In this document: positions 35,859-45,793 of the stretch, piece after piece
How positions within the stretch are numbered: the stretch's first letter is position 1
How the letters are laid out: each line of letters starts with the position of its first letter
From: Maribacter sp.
GTDB taxonomy: Bacteria; Bacteroidota; Bacteroidia; Flavobacteriales; Flavobacteriaceae
Assembly: GCA_011050675.1 (NCBI GenBank)
Contig: DRFI01000030.1
Span: forward strand, 1-64,000
Length of the DNA stretch: 64,000 nt
Reading direction: 5' to 3'
Notes under the pieces: model-generated
What the model was told of the DNA's origin: nothing
The model's database searches: none
What the model saw: only the letters and a program-made list of their open reading frames with translations
Made by a program: the position numbers and the translations under genes

Positions 35859-36066
35859 AATGGCTTGGTATCTTAAATCCTAATTAGAGACCGCCTTTAA
35901 AATAAAATTATTTGGTTATCAATTAGATCAAACTAAGTACTTCATTAATGATAGAGTACTAAAATTTATTGGTCAAATATTCAAATTTATCCATGAATGA
36001 ATCATTTCAGTATAATATAGTATGTTTTAAGGGGGCGGAGAGGAATTGCCTCACCGATAAAGATAT
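35859..36066. other. Intergenic region with a GC-rich patch
   Basis: About 210 bases, mostly AT-rich, between the interrupted gene and the next terminator. A GC-rich block with GGGGGCGGAGAGG at 36032-36046 and CCTCACC (36050-36056) stands out from its surroundings and could be a remnant or the start of a small RNA. I see no gene that I can support. Confidence 0.3.
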
Positions 36067-36097
36067 AAAAAAGACCTGCTGAAAGCAGGTCTTTTTT
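36067..36097. terminator. Terminator after Spy-like gene
   Basis: Arm AAAAAAGACCTGC (36067-36079), loop TGAAA, and exact inverse, with U-run on either strand; ends the gene at 36117-36572. Confidence 0.88.
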
Positions 36098-36116
36098 ATA
36101 TCTTTATTTTTTATAA

Positions 36117-36572
36117 TTAATCTCTAGAAGCACGTTTTCTATCCTTGCCACTTTTTTCTTTGTTATGACCACGCATTTTTTTTTTGCTACTTATTTTTTC
36201 CCATTTTTCAAATTGGTCATCATTAAGTATAGATTTCATTTCTTTCTTTCGTGCAATTTCATGATCTAATCGCTCATTTGCCATTGCATATTTTTCATCT
36301 GCGGTAACTACCTTTTTTCCTTCTTCTTTGCTAGCTTTTCTCTCAGTCATTTTAGACTTTCTTGTCTTTGCATCTTCAGTAAGAATTTTTTTGATTTTTA
36401 CCTGCTGAGAATCATTTAGGTCTAAAGCCAAAGTCATTTTTTTTGTTTGGATCGTTGCTATTTGTTCAGGAGTAAAATCTTTCATATCACCTCTGTTTCC
36501 TCTTTTACTATGGTCTTGTGCGCTTGCTGTTATGCCTGCCATTATTAATATGGCCATTACTAATTTTTTCAT
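36117..36572 (-). CDS. Spy/CpxP-like periplasmic protein
   Basis: 151 residues from ATG 36570-36572 (an upstream ATG at 36605 would place 11 polar residues ahead of the signal peptide). Signal peptide MKKLVMAILIMAGITASAQ; the mature part is highly charged and helical, with FTPEQIATIQTKKMTLALDLNDSQQVKIKKIL and ILNDDQFEKWEKI, which recalls the LTxxQ repeats of Spy/CpxP chaperone-like proteins, as in many Bacteroidota. C-terminal basic tail. Possible envelope stress chaperone or metal sensor. Confidence 0.78.
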   Translation of the reverse strand: MKKLVMAILIMAGITASAQDHSKRGNRGDMKDFTPEQIATIQTKKMTLALDLNDSQQVKIKKILTEDAKTRKSKMTERKASKEEGKKVVTADEKYAMANERLDHEIARKKEMKSILNDDQFEKWEKISSKKKMRGHNKEKSGKDRKRASRD

Positions 36573-36681
36573 GTTTATTGTTTTATGTATTTGTTTCTTG
36601 GACATGAATTTTACAGATTGGTTTAAGGTTCATAATCACTTTAGTAAATATTTAACGAGATAAAAAAAGTTTTTAAAATCA

Positions 36682-36710
36682 AAAAGCGCGGCTTTTGGGC
36701 CGCGCTTTTA
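36682..36710 (-). terminator. Terminator after small secreted gene
   Basis: GC-rich stem AAAGCGCGGC with inverse GCCGCGCTTT and a loop TTTTGG; ends the gene at 36735-36914. Confidence 0.85.
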
Positions 36711-36734
36711 AGTAGGTAAGTTCTTTAATGTTTT

Positions 36735-36914
36735 TTAATTTTGTTGAGTCCTGCCCTCAATGTTTTTATAGGGATTGATGACAATATCAACATCTTGTTC
36801 GTAGGTAGTATTTACAATATTCTCTTGTACATTATCATTTGTGTTTTGATGGTATACAACAGAAGCACAGATGAAACAAGCTAGGTAAATAAGACTTTTT
36901 AATTTGTTGGTCAT
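36735..36914 (-). CDS. Small 59-residue secreted or membrane protein
   Basis: From ATG 36912-36914 to TAA 36735-36737. N-terminal hydrophobic segment KSLIYLACFICASVVYHQ, then a hydrophilic part TYEQDVDIVINPYKNIEGR. It has its own terminators on both sides (36682-36710 and 36964-36997), which supports a real gene. No family recognised. Confidence 0.65.
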   Translation of the reverse strand: MTNKLKSLIYLACFICASVVYHQNTNDNVQENIVNTTYEQDVDIVINPYKNIEGRTQQN

Positions 36915-36963
36915 GATTTGGGGGTTTTAAATTCATTGCTAATCTAAAAAACAATAACGCATG

Positions 36964-36997
36964 AAAAAGCCCATTGTTGTGTAATGGGCTTTTTTTG
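36964..36997 (-). terminator. Terminator after the metalloprotease gene
   Basis: Arm AAAAAGCCCATT (36964-36975), 7-base loop, and inverse (36983-36994) with T-run. Confidence 0.85.
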
Positions 36998-37094
36998 ATG
37001 TTTAGGATATCTAATATGTGGTATACATATTACATTCATCGATGATATTGGTTTTTCATCGATAGATGCATTTAATCGATTTTTTTATGTGTTC

Positions 37095-39584
37095 TTATTT
37101 TGGATCTAAGATGACGTTAATACGCTCAGAAACATCGTCGTAATGATATTTTGTCATCATATCAGAGGTTCTGCTTTTTGCATTTCTAATGTCTCGTTTC
37201 AAAATATTTAATTCTGCTCTTGCAATAGTTCTAATATCAGATTGACTGGTGTTGACAACTGTTGATTTTCTGTAGCCACCAAAATCTGAAGCCTTTGCTT
37301 GATTTTCTGCGGTCAATAGATATTCTAAGCGATCAACATGTGCTTTCTGAAGGTTTCTTCTATAGGTATCTATTGATTTACCACTTTTAGTTTCAGACCA
37401 AATTCCCTTTCTTAGTTCGCTCATCATTTGAACCAATGTATACGCTTCGGCTTTATCTATAGTTTCATTTTCAATTAATCTAGCCATTTTCCCTAAGCTT
37501 AGTACATTATTAAGTGTACGAACTTGCATAGAACGCATTTGCTCTAAGAATCCTGAATACTCGGTACGGTCAAGAATATCTTGATTTAACATCCACATAG
37601 GCGTTTCAAATAACTGATCTTGTAAAAACGCCATTGCTTTTTGTTGATGAGCTTTAGGTACAGCAGTGTATACAGCTCCTTCTTGATCATAAGTCTTGTG
37701 GTTTTCATAAACCCCTCCTATGTTGTTGGATACATGACCCATGTACCTATTGAATTGAGAGAATACTTGACCGTATAATTTATTAAGGTCTTCGTAATTT
37801 TTTCCGTCCTCAGCTGTCCATTCAATTAATTTAGGAACAATCCTTTTTAAATTGGCAATACCATATTCACTTGCTTTCATGGCGTCGTCACCTAAATCTT
37901 CGGTTTGTGAGCTAGGATCAACTATATCTCCTACTTGTTGATGTCCAAAACGATATAAAGGGTCACCGCTATGAGCTGTAATCCATTTGTCTAATATTGA
38001 TTTTTCATCTTCTGCAGTTGTATTCATAATAGGTTTATAACCCCATTGAATAGCGTATTTGTCATAAACACCAATATCTGGCATTAATGCAACACCTTCA
38101 TCACCAGGTTGAGCTATGTAATTAAAACGTGCATAATCCATTATGGATGGCGCAGTGCCATATTTTTCTGTAAATGATTTAGAACGAAGAGAATCTACAG
38201 GGTAAGCAACACTACTACCCATGTTATGCGGTAGACCTAGAGTGTGTCCAACTTCGTGAGACGATACAAAACGAATTAATCTACCCATTACATCATCATC
38301 AAAAGAAACGCCTCTAGCTGCAGGATTAATGGCTGCAGTTTGAACAAAATACCAATTCCTTAATAAGGTCATTACATTATGGTACCAATTAATATCAGAT
38401 TCCAATATCTCACCACTTCGCGGGTCGCTTACATGTGGTCCGTTAGCATTAGGTACTGGTGATGCCAAATAACGTACTACAGAATAACGTACATCTTCTG
38501 GAGACCATTCTGGGTCTTCTGCTGCAGTTGGTGGCTCTTTAGCTATAATAGCATTTTTGAAACCAGCAGCCTCAAAAGCAACTTGCCAATCTTCTATACC
38601 TTGTTTAATGAATGGTATCCATTTTTTAGGTGTAGCCCTATCTACATAGTAGATGATTTGTTTTTTAGGCTCAACGAGTTCACCATTTTTGAATTTTTCA
38701 AGATCTTCATCTTTAACTTCTAAACGCCATCTATCAAGAAATTTAATAGTCTTGCTTTCTTGAGCATCTAAACCATAATCTACTTGACCTCTGGCAAACC
38801 AGCCTACACGCTCGTCAAAATAACGACGTTTCATTTGCTCTTTAGGAAGTAAAATCATGGAGTTGTTGATTTCTACAGAAATAGACCCTAATGTAGAATT
38901 GCTAGGAGAATTACTTGCCAAATATGTTTTTACGTGGCGAACTTCTACATTTAAAGGATAACTCTTAATGGTTTCAATATATCCTCTACCTTCATCTAAA
39001 CGAGAAACTTTATAGCGTTTTCTGTACTGCTCTGGCATACCAAAAGCTTTAGTATCCTTGGTGAATATGTCGTTTACTTCAATTACAGTAGAAGGGTTTA
39101 ACGAATCTTTCTGAACTGCTTTAATGTCAAAGGAGAAAAGTACAGGTTCAAAATTTGAATTTACTACAGCCTCATGTACCGGTAAAGAATCTGCAGCAAC
39201 TACATCATGTGATACTACACGAAGCAACACTTTTTTATCTTTCTTTTCCCATCGTAAAACTTGAGTGTTGATTTTTCCACCTCCGAAACCTATACCCGAA
39301 GCAGTTTTGGAAATTCTACTAACCATCAACATTTCTTTATTGAATAGCGAATCTGGAATTTCAAAGAAGTGATTTTCATCAACTATATGTGTGGTAAAAA
39401 GTCCGGCATCGCTAATGGCATCTTTAGTAATTACCTTATTATAAGGTTGAATTTTATCTTTTGAAGATTTACCAGCTTCTTGCTCAGTATCTTTTTTCTT
39501 CTTTTTAAAGATTTGTGCGTCGGCATTTTGGTAGCCAAAAACGCATAATAGGAGGAATAATTTTAATAGTAATTTTCTTTTCAT
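37095..39584 (-). CDS. Zinc-dependent metalloprotease (DUF5117/DUF5118 family)
   Basis: 829 residues from ATG 39582-39584, chosen because it starts the signal peptide MKRKLLLKLFLLLCVFGYQNADAQ. The N-terminal half has DUF5118/DUF5117-like blocks (MLVSRISKTASGIGFGGGKINTQVLRWEKK). The metzincin-type active site is SSHEVGHTLGLPHNMGSS near residue 440, H-E-x-x-H-x2-G-x2-H with a following Met-containing turn. Probably a secreted or periplasmic peptidase; substrate unknown. Single-gene unit. Confidence 0.92.
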   Translation of the reverse strand: MKRKLLLKLFLLLCVFGYQNADAQIFKKKKKDTEQEAGKSSKDKIQPYNKVITKDAISDAGLFTTHIVDENHFFEIPDSLFNKEMLMVSRISKTASGIGFGGGKINTQVLRWEKKDKKVLLRVVSHDVVAADSLPVHEAVVNSNFEPVLFSFDIKAVQKDSLNPSTVIEVNDIFTKDTKAFGMPEQYRKRYKVSRLDEGRGYIETIKSYPLNVEVRHVKTYLASNSPSNSTLGSISVEINNSMILLPKEQMKRRYFDERVGWFARGQVDYGLDAQESKTIKFLDRWRLEVKDEDLEKFKNGELVEPKKQIIYYVDRATPKKWIPFIKQGIEDWQVAFEAAGFKNAIIAKEPPTAAEDPEWSPEDVRYSVVRYLASPVPNANGPHVSDPRSGEILESDINWYHNVMTLLRNWYFVQTAAINPAARGVSFDDDVMGRLIRFVSSHEVGHTLGLPHNMGSSVAYPVDSLRSKSFTEKYGTAPSIMDYARFNYIAQPGDEGVALMPDIGVYDKYAIQWGYKPIMNTTAEDEKSILDKWITAHSGDPLYRFGHQQVGDIVDPSSQTEDLGDDAMKASEYGIANLKRIVPKLIEWTAEDGKNYEDLNKLYGQVFSQFNRYMGHVSNNIGGVYENHKTYDQEGAVYTAVPKAHQQKAMAFLQDQLFETPMWMLNQDILDRTEYSGFLEQMRSMQVRTLNNVLSLGKMARLIENETIDKAEAYTLVQMMSELRKGIWSETKSGKSIDTYRRNLQKAHVDRLEYLLTAENQAKASDFGGYRKSTVVNTSQSDIRTIARAELNILKRDIRNAKSRTSDMMTKYHYDDVSERINVILDPK

Positions 39585-39780
39585 TTGTGAGTTAGTTAGG
39601 TAATCTTTCAAAGATTGAAATAATATATGGAACAAATAGTTAATAATTTCTTAAGCCTATTTGTAACAATAACATGAGAAAGGCGTTTATTAAGTAGGAA
39701 TAAACATTTTTTCATTCTGAATTAGTCAATTATAAAGCCTTTGCAATAGCAAGGGCTTTATTTTTTTGTTCAGTTGAAAA

Positions 39781-41211
39781 TTAAAATATTAGTGGTAGTA
39801 CAAATTGAAATAGGCCGATTAATAATAGTACTGCTATTAGATTTAGAATAACACCTGCACGTGCCATTTCATGAACTTTAATGTAACCACTTGCGAAAAC
39901 AATTGCATTTGGTGGTGTAGCCATTGGTAGCATAAAAGCACAACTACTAGCAATTGTAATTGGTATAAGTAAATAGGTGATAGGTATGCCAAGGCCAATA
40001 GCAATGCCTGCAACTACAGGAGCAAGAACAGCAACAAGAGCTACATTGCTCATTAACTCTGTCATAAATAGCATTAGTGTTATCAATAGCGAAGCTGTTA
40101 ACAATATGCTCAGATCACTTTGTCCAATAACTTCGGCTACTAAATCTACAATACCAGAAACCGACATGCCGTTTGCCAAAGACAATCCGCCACCAAATAA
40201 AATTAGAATTCCCCAAGCAAGTTTTTGGGTGTCTTGCCATTGTAGAATAAAATCACCCTTTTTAATATTATAGGGGAAGGTGAATAAAGCAATAGCAGCA
40301 AAAATACTAATGAGTGTATCTGATAGCCCTAGATTTGGAAAAATAGAATTGATTAAGGTTCTAAATACCCATAGAAAAATAGTAACCCCGAATATGGTAA
40401 GTACCATTTTTTCTTTCCCAGTGGTAGGTCCTAATTTTTGAAGCTCTTCGTGAATGATTGTTTTAGATGCTTTGAATTTTAAATTTTGAGTAGGAAAAAA
40501 GATTTTCACCAAAACAAAATAGCAAATGGAAATCATAATCAGCGAAAAGGGTAGACCAATAACCATCCATTTCAGAAATGATATTTCAATATTATATTCG
40601 TTTTCCAATAAGCCTATTAATACAGAATTTGGTGGTGTACCAATAACGGTAGCAATACCACCTGCATTTGCAGCAAAAGCAATACCTAACATAACACTTA
40701 AAGCAAAATTGCGGTCTCGTTTTGTAAAACCGTCTTCGTCTTCAATTAACAGATTAATAACGGACATGGCAATGGGTAGCATAACTACCGTACTGGCCGT
40801 ATTACTAATCCACATGCTTAAAACTGCTGTTGCTATCATAAAACCAAGCACCACTTTATTTGCTGTAGTTCCTGTAAGTCTAATGATATTAAGGGCAATT
40901 CTTTTGTGAAGATTGACTTTCTCTAAAGCTAAAGCCATTACAAAACCGCCAAAAAATAGAAAAACGATGGGGCTGCCATAATTTGCACCAACATCTCCAA
41001 TAGGCATCACTTTTAAAATAGGAAAAAGCAACAAGGGCAGTAGCGCGGTAACAGATATGGAGACAGCCTCGGTAACCCACCAAGTAACCATCCAAAGTGC
41101 AACAGCTATAACAGCATCTGCATTTTCGGAAATTAGCGCATTAGGTAAAAAAATAATAATGAAAAATATGATTGGCCCTGTTATAAGACCTATTTTACTG
41201 CTTAGATTCAT
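39781..41211 (-). CDS. SLC13/DASS family sodium:anion transporter
   Basis: 476 residues with about 11-12 membrane helices. DASS marks are MVTWWVTEAVSISVTALLPLLLFPI, SNTASTVVMLPIAMSVI (SNT motif) near 140, and the second SNV(A) version TELMSNVALVAVLAPVVAGIA with APPNAIVFASGY near the end. The two SNT-type motifs bind sodium and carboxylate. Substrates are usually dicarboxylates, citrate or sulfate; not decidable here. A weak imperfect hairpin (39733-39760) lies after the gene. Confidence 0.92.
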   Translation of the reverse strand: MNLSSKIGLITGPIIFFIIIFLPNALISENADAVIAVALWMVTWWVTEAVSISVTALLPLLLFPILKVMPIGDVGANYGSPIVFLFFGGFVMALALEKVNLHKRIALNIIRLTGTTANKVVLGFMIATAVLSMWISNTASTVVMLPIAMSVINLLIEDEDGFTKRDRNFALSVMLGIAFAANAGGIATVIGTPPNSVLIGLLENEYNIEISFLKWMVIGLPFSLIMISICYFVLVKIFFPTQNLKFKASKTIIHEELQKLGPTTGKEKMVLTIFGVTIFLWVFRTLINSIFPNLGLSDTLISIFAAIALFTFPYNIKKGDFILQWQDTQKLAWGILILFGGGLSLANGMSVSGIVDLVAEVIGQSDLSILLTASLLITLMLFMTELMSNVALVAVLAPVVAGIAIGLGIPITYLLIPITIASSCAFMLPMATPPNAIVFASGYIKVHEMARAGVILNLIAVLLLIGLFQFVLPLIF

Positions 41212-41266
41212 GCTGGTTGGTTTAGCCAGCTTCTAAGCTACTATTTTTTAATTTCCCTTGTATTGG

Positions 41267-42958
41267 CTATTTTAAAATTTCTATAAAAAGAACATTGTCT
41301 TCCTTGAAAATTTTCGCCAATTGCTGTTTTGTAATTCCTTTGATGCCTTTATCCCAAGCCTTATTACTTAAATCAGCTTTAGTTTTAAGGGCATCTAGTT
41401 CCATTTTCTTTTCAGCCTTTAAAATATCGAAAATCACCTTTTCGTTTTCAGACAATTGTAATGGTTTCTTTTCAGGTCTCATTTGTGGAAAAAACAAAAC
41501 CTCTTGTATAGATGCATTATTGGTCATTAACATTACCAAACGATCTATACCAATACCAATACCAGAAGTAGGAGGCATACCATATTCAAGTGCTCTAAGA
41601 AAATCTTGATCAATGAACATTGCTTCATCATCACCTTTTTCAGATAATTTTAATTGGTCTTCAAAACGTTCTCTTTGATCAATTGGGTCATTAAGCTCAG
41701 AATAAGCATTTGCCAACTCTTTACCATTAACCATAAGCTCAAAACGTTCTGTTAACGCAGGGTTGTCTCTGTGCTCTTTGGTAAGCGGACTCATTTCTTT
41801 AGGGTAGTCGGTTATAAATGTAGGTTGCACGTAGAAGTGCTCACATTTTTCTCCGAATATTTCATCGATCAATTTACCGATACCCATAGTTTCGTCAACT
41901 TCAATACCTAACTTCTTTGCAGTATCACGAAGTTCATCTTCAGGCATACCAGCTACATCATAACCGGTATGTATTTTTATAGCTTCAAGAATTGGTACAC
42001 GAGCGTATGGAGCTTTAAATTCAATTTCATGTTTACCAACGGTTATTTTTGTGGCGCCGTTAGAATCCATGGCAATTTTCTCCAATAATTTCTCTGTGGT
42101 ATCCATCATCCAGTTGTAATCCTTGTATGCTACATACAATTCCATAACTGTAAATTCAGGATTGTGCGTACGGTCCATTCCTTCATTTCTAAAATCTTTA
42201 GAGAATTCGTAAACACCATCAAAACCACCTACAATTAATCTTTTAAGGTAAAGTTCGTTTGCAATTCTTAGGTATAGCGGAATGTTAAGTGCATTATGAT
42301 GCGTTAAAAACGGACGCGCAGTTGCTCCACCAGGAATAGGTTGTAAAATTGGAGTTTCAACCTCTAAATACCCTGCGGCATTATAAAATTCACGAATACT
42401 GGTAGTTATTTTAGTTCTTTTGATGAAGGTTTCTTTCACCTTTGGGTTGACTACTAAATCAACATAACGTTGACGGTAGCGTAACTCTGGGTCATTGAAC
42501 TCATCATAAATGTTACCTTCAGCATCCTTTTTAGGTAAAGGCAAAGGTCTAAGCGATTTACTAAGCATGGTAAATTTCTTTACCATAATTGTTTTTTCAC
42601 CTACCTGAGTGGTAAAAAGATCACCTTCAATACCAATGATATCACCAATATCCAGTAATTTTTTATATACATCGTTATACAAGGTTTTATCCTCACCAGT
42701 ACAAATTTCATCTCTGTTAAAATATACTTGTATTCGACCAGTGCTATCTTGAAGCTCAGCAAAAGATGCTTTCCCTTGAATACGACGAGACATTAATCGT
42801 CCTGCAACAACAACTTGTTTGCCTTCTTCATAATTGGATTTTATGCTTGCCGATGTAGCATCAACAGGATATAAAGCCGCAGGATAAGGATTAATACCCA
42901 GTGCTCTTAATTTGTCCAATTTTTCTCTTCTGATAAGCTCTTGCTCCGATAATTGCAT
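41267..42958 (-). CDS. lysS: Lysyl-tRNA synthetase, class II
   Basis: 563 residues. N-terminal OB-fold for anticodon binding (GRLMSRRIQGKASFAELQDSTGRIQVYF), class II motif 1 (TIREFYNAAGYLEVETPIL region), motif 2 (FRNEGMDRTHNPEFTVMELY) and motif 3 (GIGIGIDRLVMLMTN). About 65 residues follow the motif 3 region, a C-terminal helical extension that makes it longer than E. coli LysS (505) and seems usual in Flavobacteriia. Charges tRNA-Lys. Confidence 0.98.
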   Translation of the reverse strand: MQLSEQELIRREKLDKLRALGINPYPAALYPVDATSASIKSNYEEGKQVVVAGRLMSRRIQGKASFAELQDSTGRIQVYFNRDEICTGEDKTLYNDVYKKLLDIGDIIGIEGDLFTTQVGEKTIMVKKFTMLSKSLRPLPLPKKDAEGNIYDEFNDPELRYRQRYVDLVVNPKVKETFIKRTKITTSIREFYNAAGYLEVETPILQPIPGGATARPFLTHHNALNIPLYLRIANELYLKRLIVGGFDGVYEFSKDFRNEGMDRTHNPEFTVMELYVAYKDYNWMMDTTEKLLEKIAMDSNGATKITVGKHEIEFKAPYARVPILEAIKIHTGYDVAGMPEDELRDTAKKLGIEVDETMGIGKLIDEIFGEKCEHFYVQPTFITDYPKEMSPLTKEHRDNPALTERFELMVNGKELANAYSELNDPIDQRERFEDQLKLSEKGDDEAMFIDQDFLRALEYGMPPTSGIGIGIDRLVMLMTNNASIQEVLFFPQMRPEKKPLQLSENEKVIFDILKAEKKMELDALKTKADLSNKAWDKGIKGITKQQLAKIFKEDNVLFIEILK

Positions 42959-42997
42959 GCCGTCGTTTATTTAGCTGGCAAATATAATCGATATGTA

Positions 42998-43723
42998 TTA
43001 ATCTTTCAATTTAGAAAGCACTAAAGGATACAGTCTTTCAACAAATTTTTCATATGCAAACGCAGAAGGGTGTAATCCGTCATTAGCGACTAAACTGGGT
43101 TCTTCCAATCCATTTCTAGTAATATCGGTTATGTCAAGGAACGTGATACCCTTTGCTTTCGAGGTTAACTTGGCATAATTGTTATAAAAGTCTAGTTCGG
43201 TTGATATCTGTTTATTGCCGTTATTTTGACCATAAGGAGTGTAATAATAATCTGGTATTGAAATAACGATAACTCTATTAATGTCATTACCGGCTAAATT
43301 AATTGCTTTGTCCAAAAGAGTGGAGAATTCAGTCTCGTACTGTGAAAATGGACGAGACTGAAATTGATTGTTTACCCCAATAAGCAAGGTGACTAAATTG
43401 TAATCTCCAGTATCTCTACTGCCTATAGATGATATTAATTGATCTGTTCTCCAACCGGTTTGGGCAATAATTTGGGTGTTGACTATTAGGCTTTTATTTT
43501 CTTCTATTTGTGTACTTAGTTGTGCCGGAAAACTATCTTCAAAAGCAACATTTTCACCTACCGTATAGCTATCACCGAGAGCCAAATAAGTAATTATTTC
43601 TTGGTTCAAGGGTTCGTCTGGTAGTTCTTCTTGCATTATTGCCTCAGACTGGCTACAAGATGGTGTAATTACAATTAGTAAGAAAAGTAAAGGTATTTTG
43701 TATAGTATTAGAGAATGTTTCAT
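42998..43723 (-). CDS. SGNH/GDSL hydrolase lipoprotein
   Basis: 241 residues: lipoprotein signal (LLIVITPSC), then block I YLALGDSYTVGENV (Ser nucleophile), block III LIGVNNQF (Asn), and block V NDGLHPSAFAYEKF (Asp and His). All catalytic blocks of an SGNH esterase are seen. Periplasmic or outer-membrane esterase/lipase of unknown substrate. Confidence 0.93.
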   Translation of the reverse strand: MKHSLILYKIPLLFLLIVITPSCSQSEAIMQEELPDEPLNQEIITYLALGDSYTVGENVAFEDSFPAQLSTQIEENKSLIVNTQIIAQTGWRTDQLISSIGSRDTGDYNLVTLLIGVNNQFQSRPFSQYETEFSTLLDKAINLAGNDINRVIVISIPDYYYTPYGQNNGNKQISTELDFYNNYAKLTSKAKGITFLDITDITRNGLEEPSLVANDGLHPSAFAYEKFVERLYPLVLSKLKD

Positions 43724-43809
43724 GGTTATCTAACGTAGCCAGTATTAGAAAGGTTTTGTTTTTTAATAGAATAGTCAACTAAAATATTGATTCAAGTTGG
43801 TGAAAGGTT

Positions 43810-44373
43810 TCAGTCGAAATGTAATGATGCGGAATAATTAGGAATATATTCTTTCTTCGAAATAATTTTCAAAATGTCATCTTCTAGAGTTGTAATAGGA
43901 GTTTCAATAATTCTATTGACCTCTCGTCCGTTTTTGAAAAATATAAAAGTAGGAACTCTACGTATATTCAAACCCCATTCTTCGCCTTGCGGGCTTTTTT
44001 TATAGGAATCTTTACGTTTGTCTAGGGCTACTATTTTTAGGTTCTCCATAGGGTATTCAGAGGATTGTAGAATTTTTATAAACCTTGGTACTTCACGCTT
44101 GCTATCGCCACACCAAGTACCCATAAAAATTAGAATCTTATAAGAACTCAATTTATCCTTAATCAAATCAATCTGCTTGTTATCGGTCTCATAGTTTTTA
44201 ATATTAGGTACAAACCATGTTTTGTAGGTTTTAGATGAAAGTCCGTCAATAGTTATTTCTCCTAATAAAAAGGGTTGCTGGTTTTCAATAGTAACCTCTT
44301 GGTTTGTACGCTGTGAGTGCATAGTGTATGTGAAGCTTAAAAATAATGTGGTAAGAATAATTGATAATTTCAT
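43810..44373 (-). CDS. Thioredoxin-like secreted protein with single active-site Cys
   Basis: 187 residues with signal peptide (about 1-19). A thioredoxin fold is seen as ILIFMGTWCGDSKREVPRFIKILQ and a cis-Pro block VPTFIFFKNGREVNRIIE. The active site reads WCGDS, so there is one Cys in place of CxxC; a monothiol or non-redox role is likely. Similar WCGDS proteins are common in Bacteroidota. Function unproven. Confidence 0.88.
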   Translation of the reverse strand: MKLSIILTTLFLSFTYTMHSQRTNQEVTIENQQPFLLGEITIDGLSSKTYKTWFVPNIKNYETDNKQIDLIKDKLSSYKILIFMGTWCGDSKREVPRFIKILQSSEYPMENLKIVALDKRKDSYKKSPQGEEWGLNIRRVPTFIFFKNGREVNRIIETPITTLEDDILKIISKKEYIPNYSASLHFD

Positions 44374-44470
44374 GATTTTCAGTTTTTATATTAGATCTGA
44401 AAATTCTAGAAATTGCTAGTGAAAAATGGATTTAATGGGGTGGAAAAAGGTACTAGACCCTAGGTGGAGA

Positions 44471-45532
44471 TTAAGCTAGGGATTTAAATCGCCGTTTAAT
44501 TTCATCTCTTGAAGATACCTGTAATTTCTTATAGACGTTGTTAATATGGGTCTTTACAGTGCTAACACTAATAAACATTATGGAAGCAATCTCTTTATTT
44601 GTCTTATTCTCAAGAATCTGTAGAACAATATTTTGTTCTTGCTCCGTTAATTTTTCAAAAGCTTCGCTGTCTGCATTTTTTACGTTTTGTTTATTTCTAA
44701 GTAAAAAGTAAATATTTAAAGCAATTGAGAGTGCAAGTAACAATGGTAGAAACCATTTCCACAATTGCGATATTGACGAATTACTATCTGCAATTTGTTG
44801 ATCGATGGCAATTTCATTTAAGTACAAATCTGTAAATGACGCTTTTGGATATTTTGAGTTTAATCTCTCGCCAAGTTTGGTATAGTAGTCTGTCTTGCCA
44901 ATGTCTTTCAGGTAATAGGTGTATGTTTCATTTCGTTTGTCTGATAAAAAATTGAAAATATATAGTTCGGCTAAAGGTTCATCTAGTTTTTCTCCAAAAT
45001 CCTGTAAACTCGAAAACCACTTTTTGGAGTTTAGTTTTCTATTGGCGTCACTTCTAAAATCATTAAAATCGAAGGCCATTTGCTCTTTTAATACATCAAT
45101 GTCTAAAAAGGTAGATGAGTTGCTATTAGTAGATGTAATTTTACAAAGGGCTTCATTAGCAAATGACGTGGGAAATGTAATGGTGTCATTATTGTTGGCT
45201 ATAAATAGGATACTCTTACTGTATTCACAACTACCAAAAAAATGCTCTGAATTAGAAGAGGATTCTCGACAGTCATCTAAATGAATTCTATAGATTCTAT
45301 TTTCGCTGATGAGGTTGTTTCCATTAAAACTAAAATAGCCCAATGAGTCTGTCGTAGTTTTTTTTAGAATTTGTTCCATAGAAATTCTACCGAACTTTCT
45401 GTAATCTTCAATAATAGAAAGGTAAATAGTTTTACCACTCTCTTGTTCTGCAATCTGCCCTTTAAATTTATACTGTGAAAAACAGAAGGAACAAGAGAGA
45501 AATATAATAATGAAGAAAAGCTTTCTAAGCAT
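44471..45532 (-). CDS. Membrane-bound LuxR-type transcriptional regulator
   Basis: 353 residues from the second Met (45532); an ATG at 45550 is also possible. An N-terminal signal peptide (MLRKLFFIIIFLSCSFCFSQ), a periplasmic region of about 230 residues, a membrane helix (LWKWFLPLLLALSIALNIYFLL, about 260-280), and a C-terminal GerE/LuxR HTH (LTEQEQNIVLQILENKTNKEIASIMFISVSTVKTHINNVYKKLQ). Such one-component sensors of Bacteroidota link an envelope signal to transcription. Ligand and targets are unknown; the small gene at 45629 is divergent. Confidence 0.88.
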   Translation of the reverse strand: MLRKLFFIIIFLSCSFCFSQYKFKGQIAEQESGKTIYLSIIEDYRKFGRISMEQILKKTTTDSLGYFSFNGNNLISENRIYRIHLDDCRESSSNSEHFFGSCEYSKSILFIANNNDTITFPTSFANEALCKITSTNSNSSTFLDIDVLKEQMAFDFNDFRSDANRKLNSKKWFSSLQDFGEKLDEPLAELYIFNFLSDKRNETYTYYLKDIGKTDYYTKLGERLNSKYPKASFTDLYLNEIAIDQQIADSNSSISQLWKWFLPLLLALSIALNIYFLLRNKQNVKNADSEAFEKLTEQEQNIVLQILENKTNKEIASIMFISVSTVKTHINNVYKKLQVSSRDEIKRRFKSLA

Positions 45533-45628
45533 TGGTTGGATAATGATCATCTAAAATAACAGATTTTGTAACAAAGCAGTTATACTTGCGACCTATAAGG
45601 TACATCAATCAATCAAAATAATAATCAA

Positions 45629-45784
45629 ATGAGTTTAATTCGAGTATTGCTTGCCATATTTTTCCCCCCTTTAGCAGTTTTAGGTAAAGGTTGTGGGTCT
45701 TTTCTAATTGTTCTACTTTTGACTTTTTGCGGCTGGGTGCCAGGTGTAATAGCTGCATTAGTAATATTGAACAAACCTAATTAG
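45629..45784 (+). CDS. YqaE/Pmp3-like small membrane protein
   Basis: 51 residues, from ATG 45629-45631 to TAG 45782-45784. Two membrane helices: SLIRVLLAIFFPPLAVLGKG and GSFLIVLLLTFCGWVPGVIAALVIL, exactly the layout of the UPF0057/Pmp3 family, whose signature FFPPLAV..G and LLT..GWIPG.IHA is clear here. Yeast Pmp3 affects membrane potential and salt stress; the bacterial role is less known. It precedes a lipoprotein gene by nine bases. Confidence 0.9.
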   Translation: MSLIRVLLAIFFPPLAVLGKGCGSFLIVLLLTFCGWVPGVIAALVILNKPN

Positions 45785-45793
45785 ATTACATAC

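Noticed and set aside
35993..36082. 29-codon open frame MNESFQYNIVCFKGAERN...
   Set aside because: It ends inside a terminator hairpin and has no sign of conservation that I can judge; too short to support.
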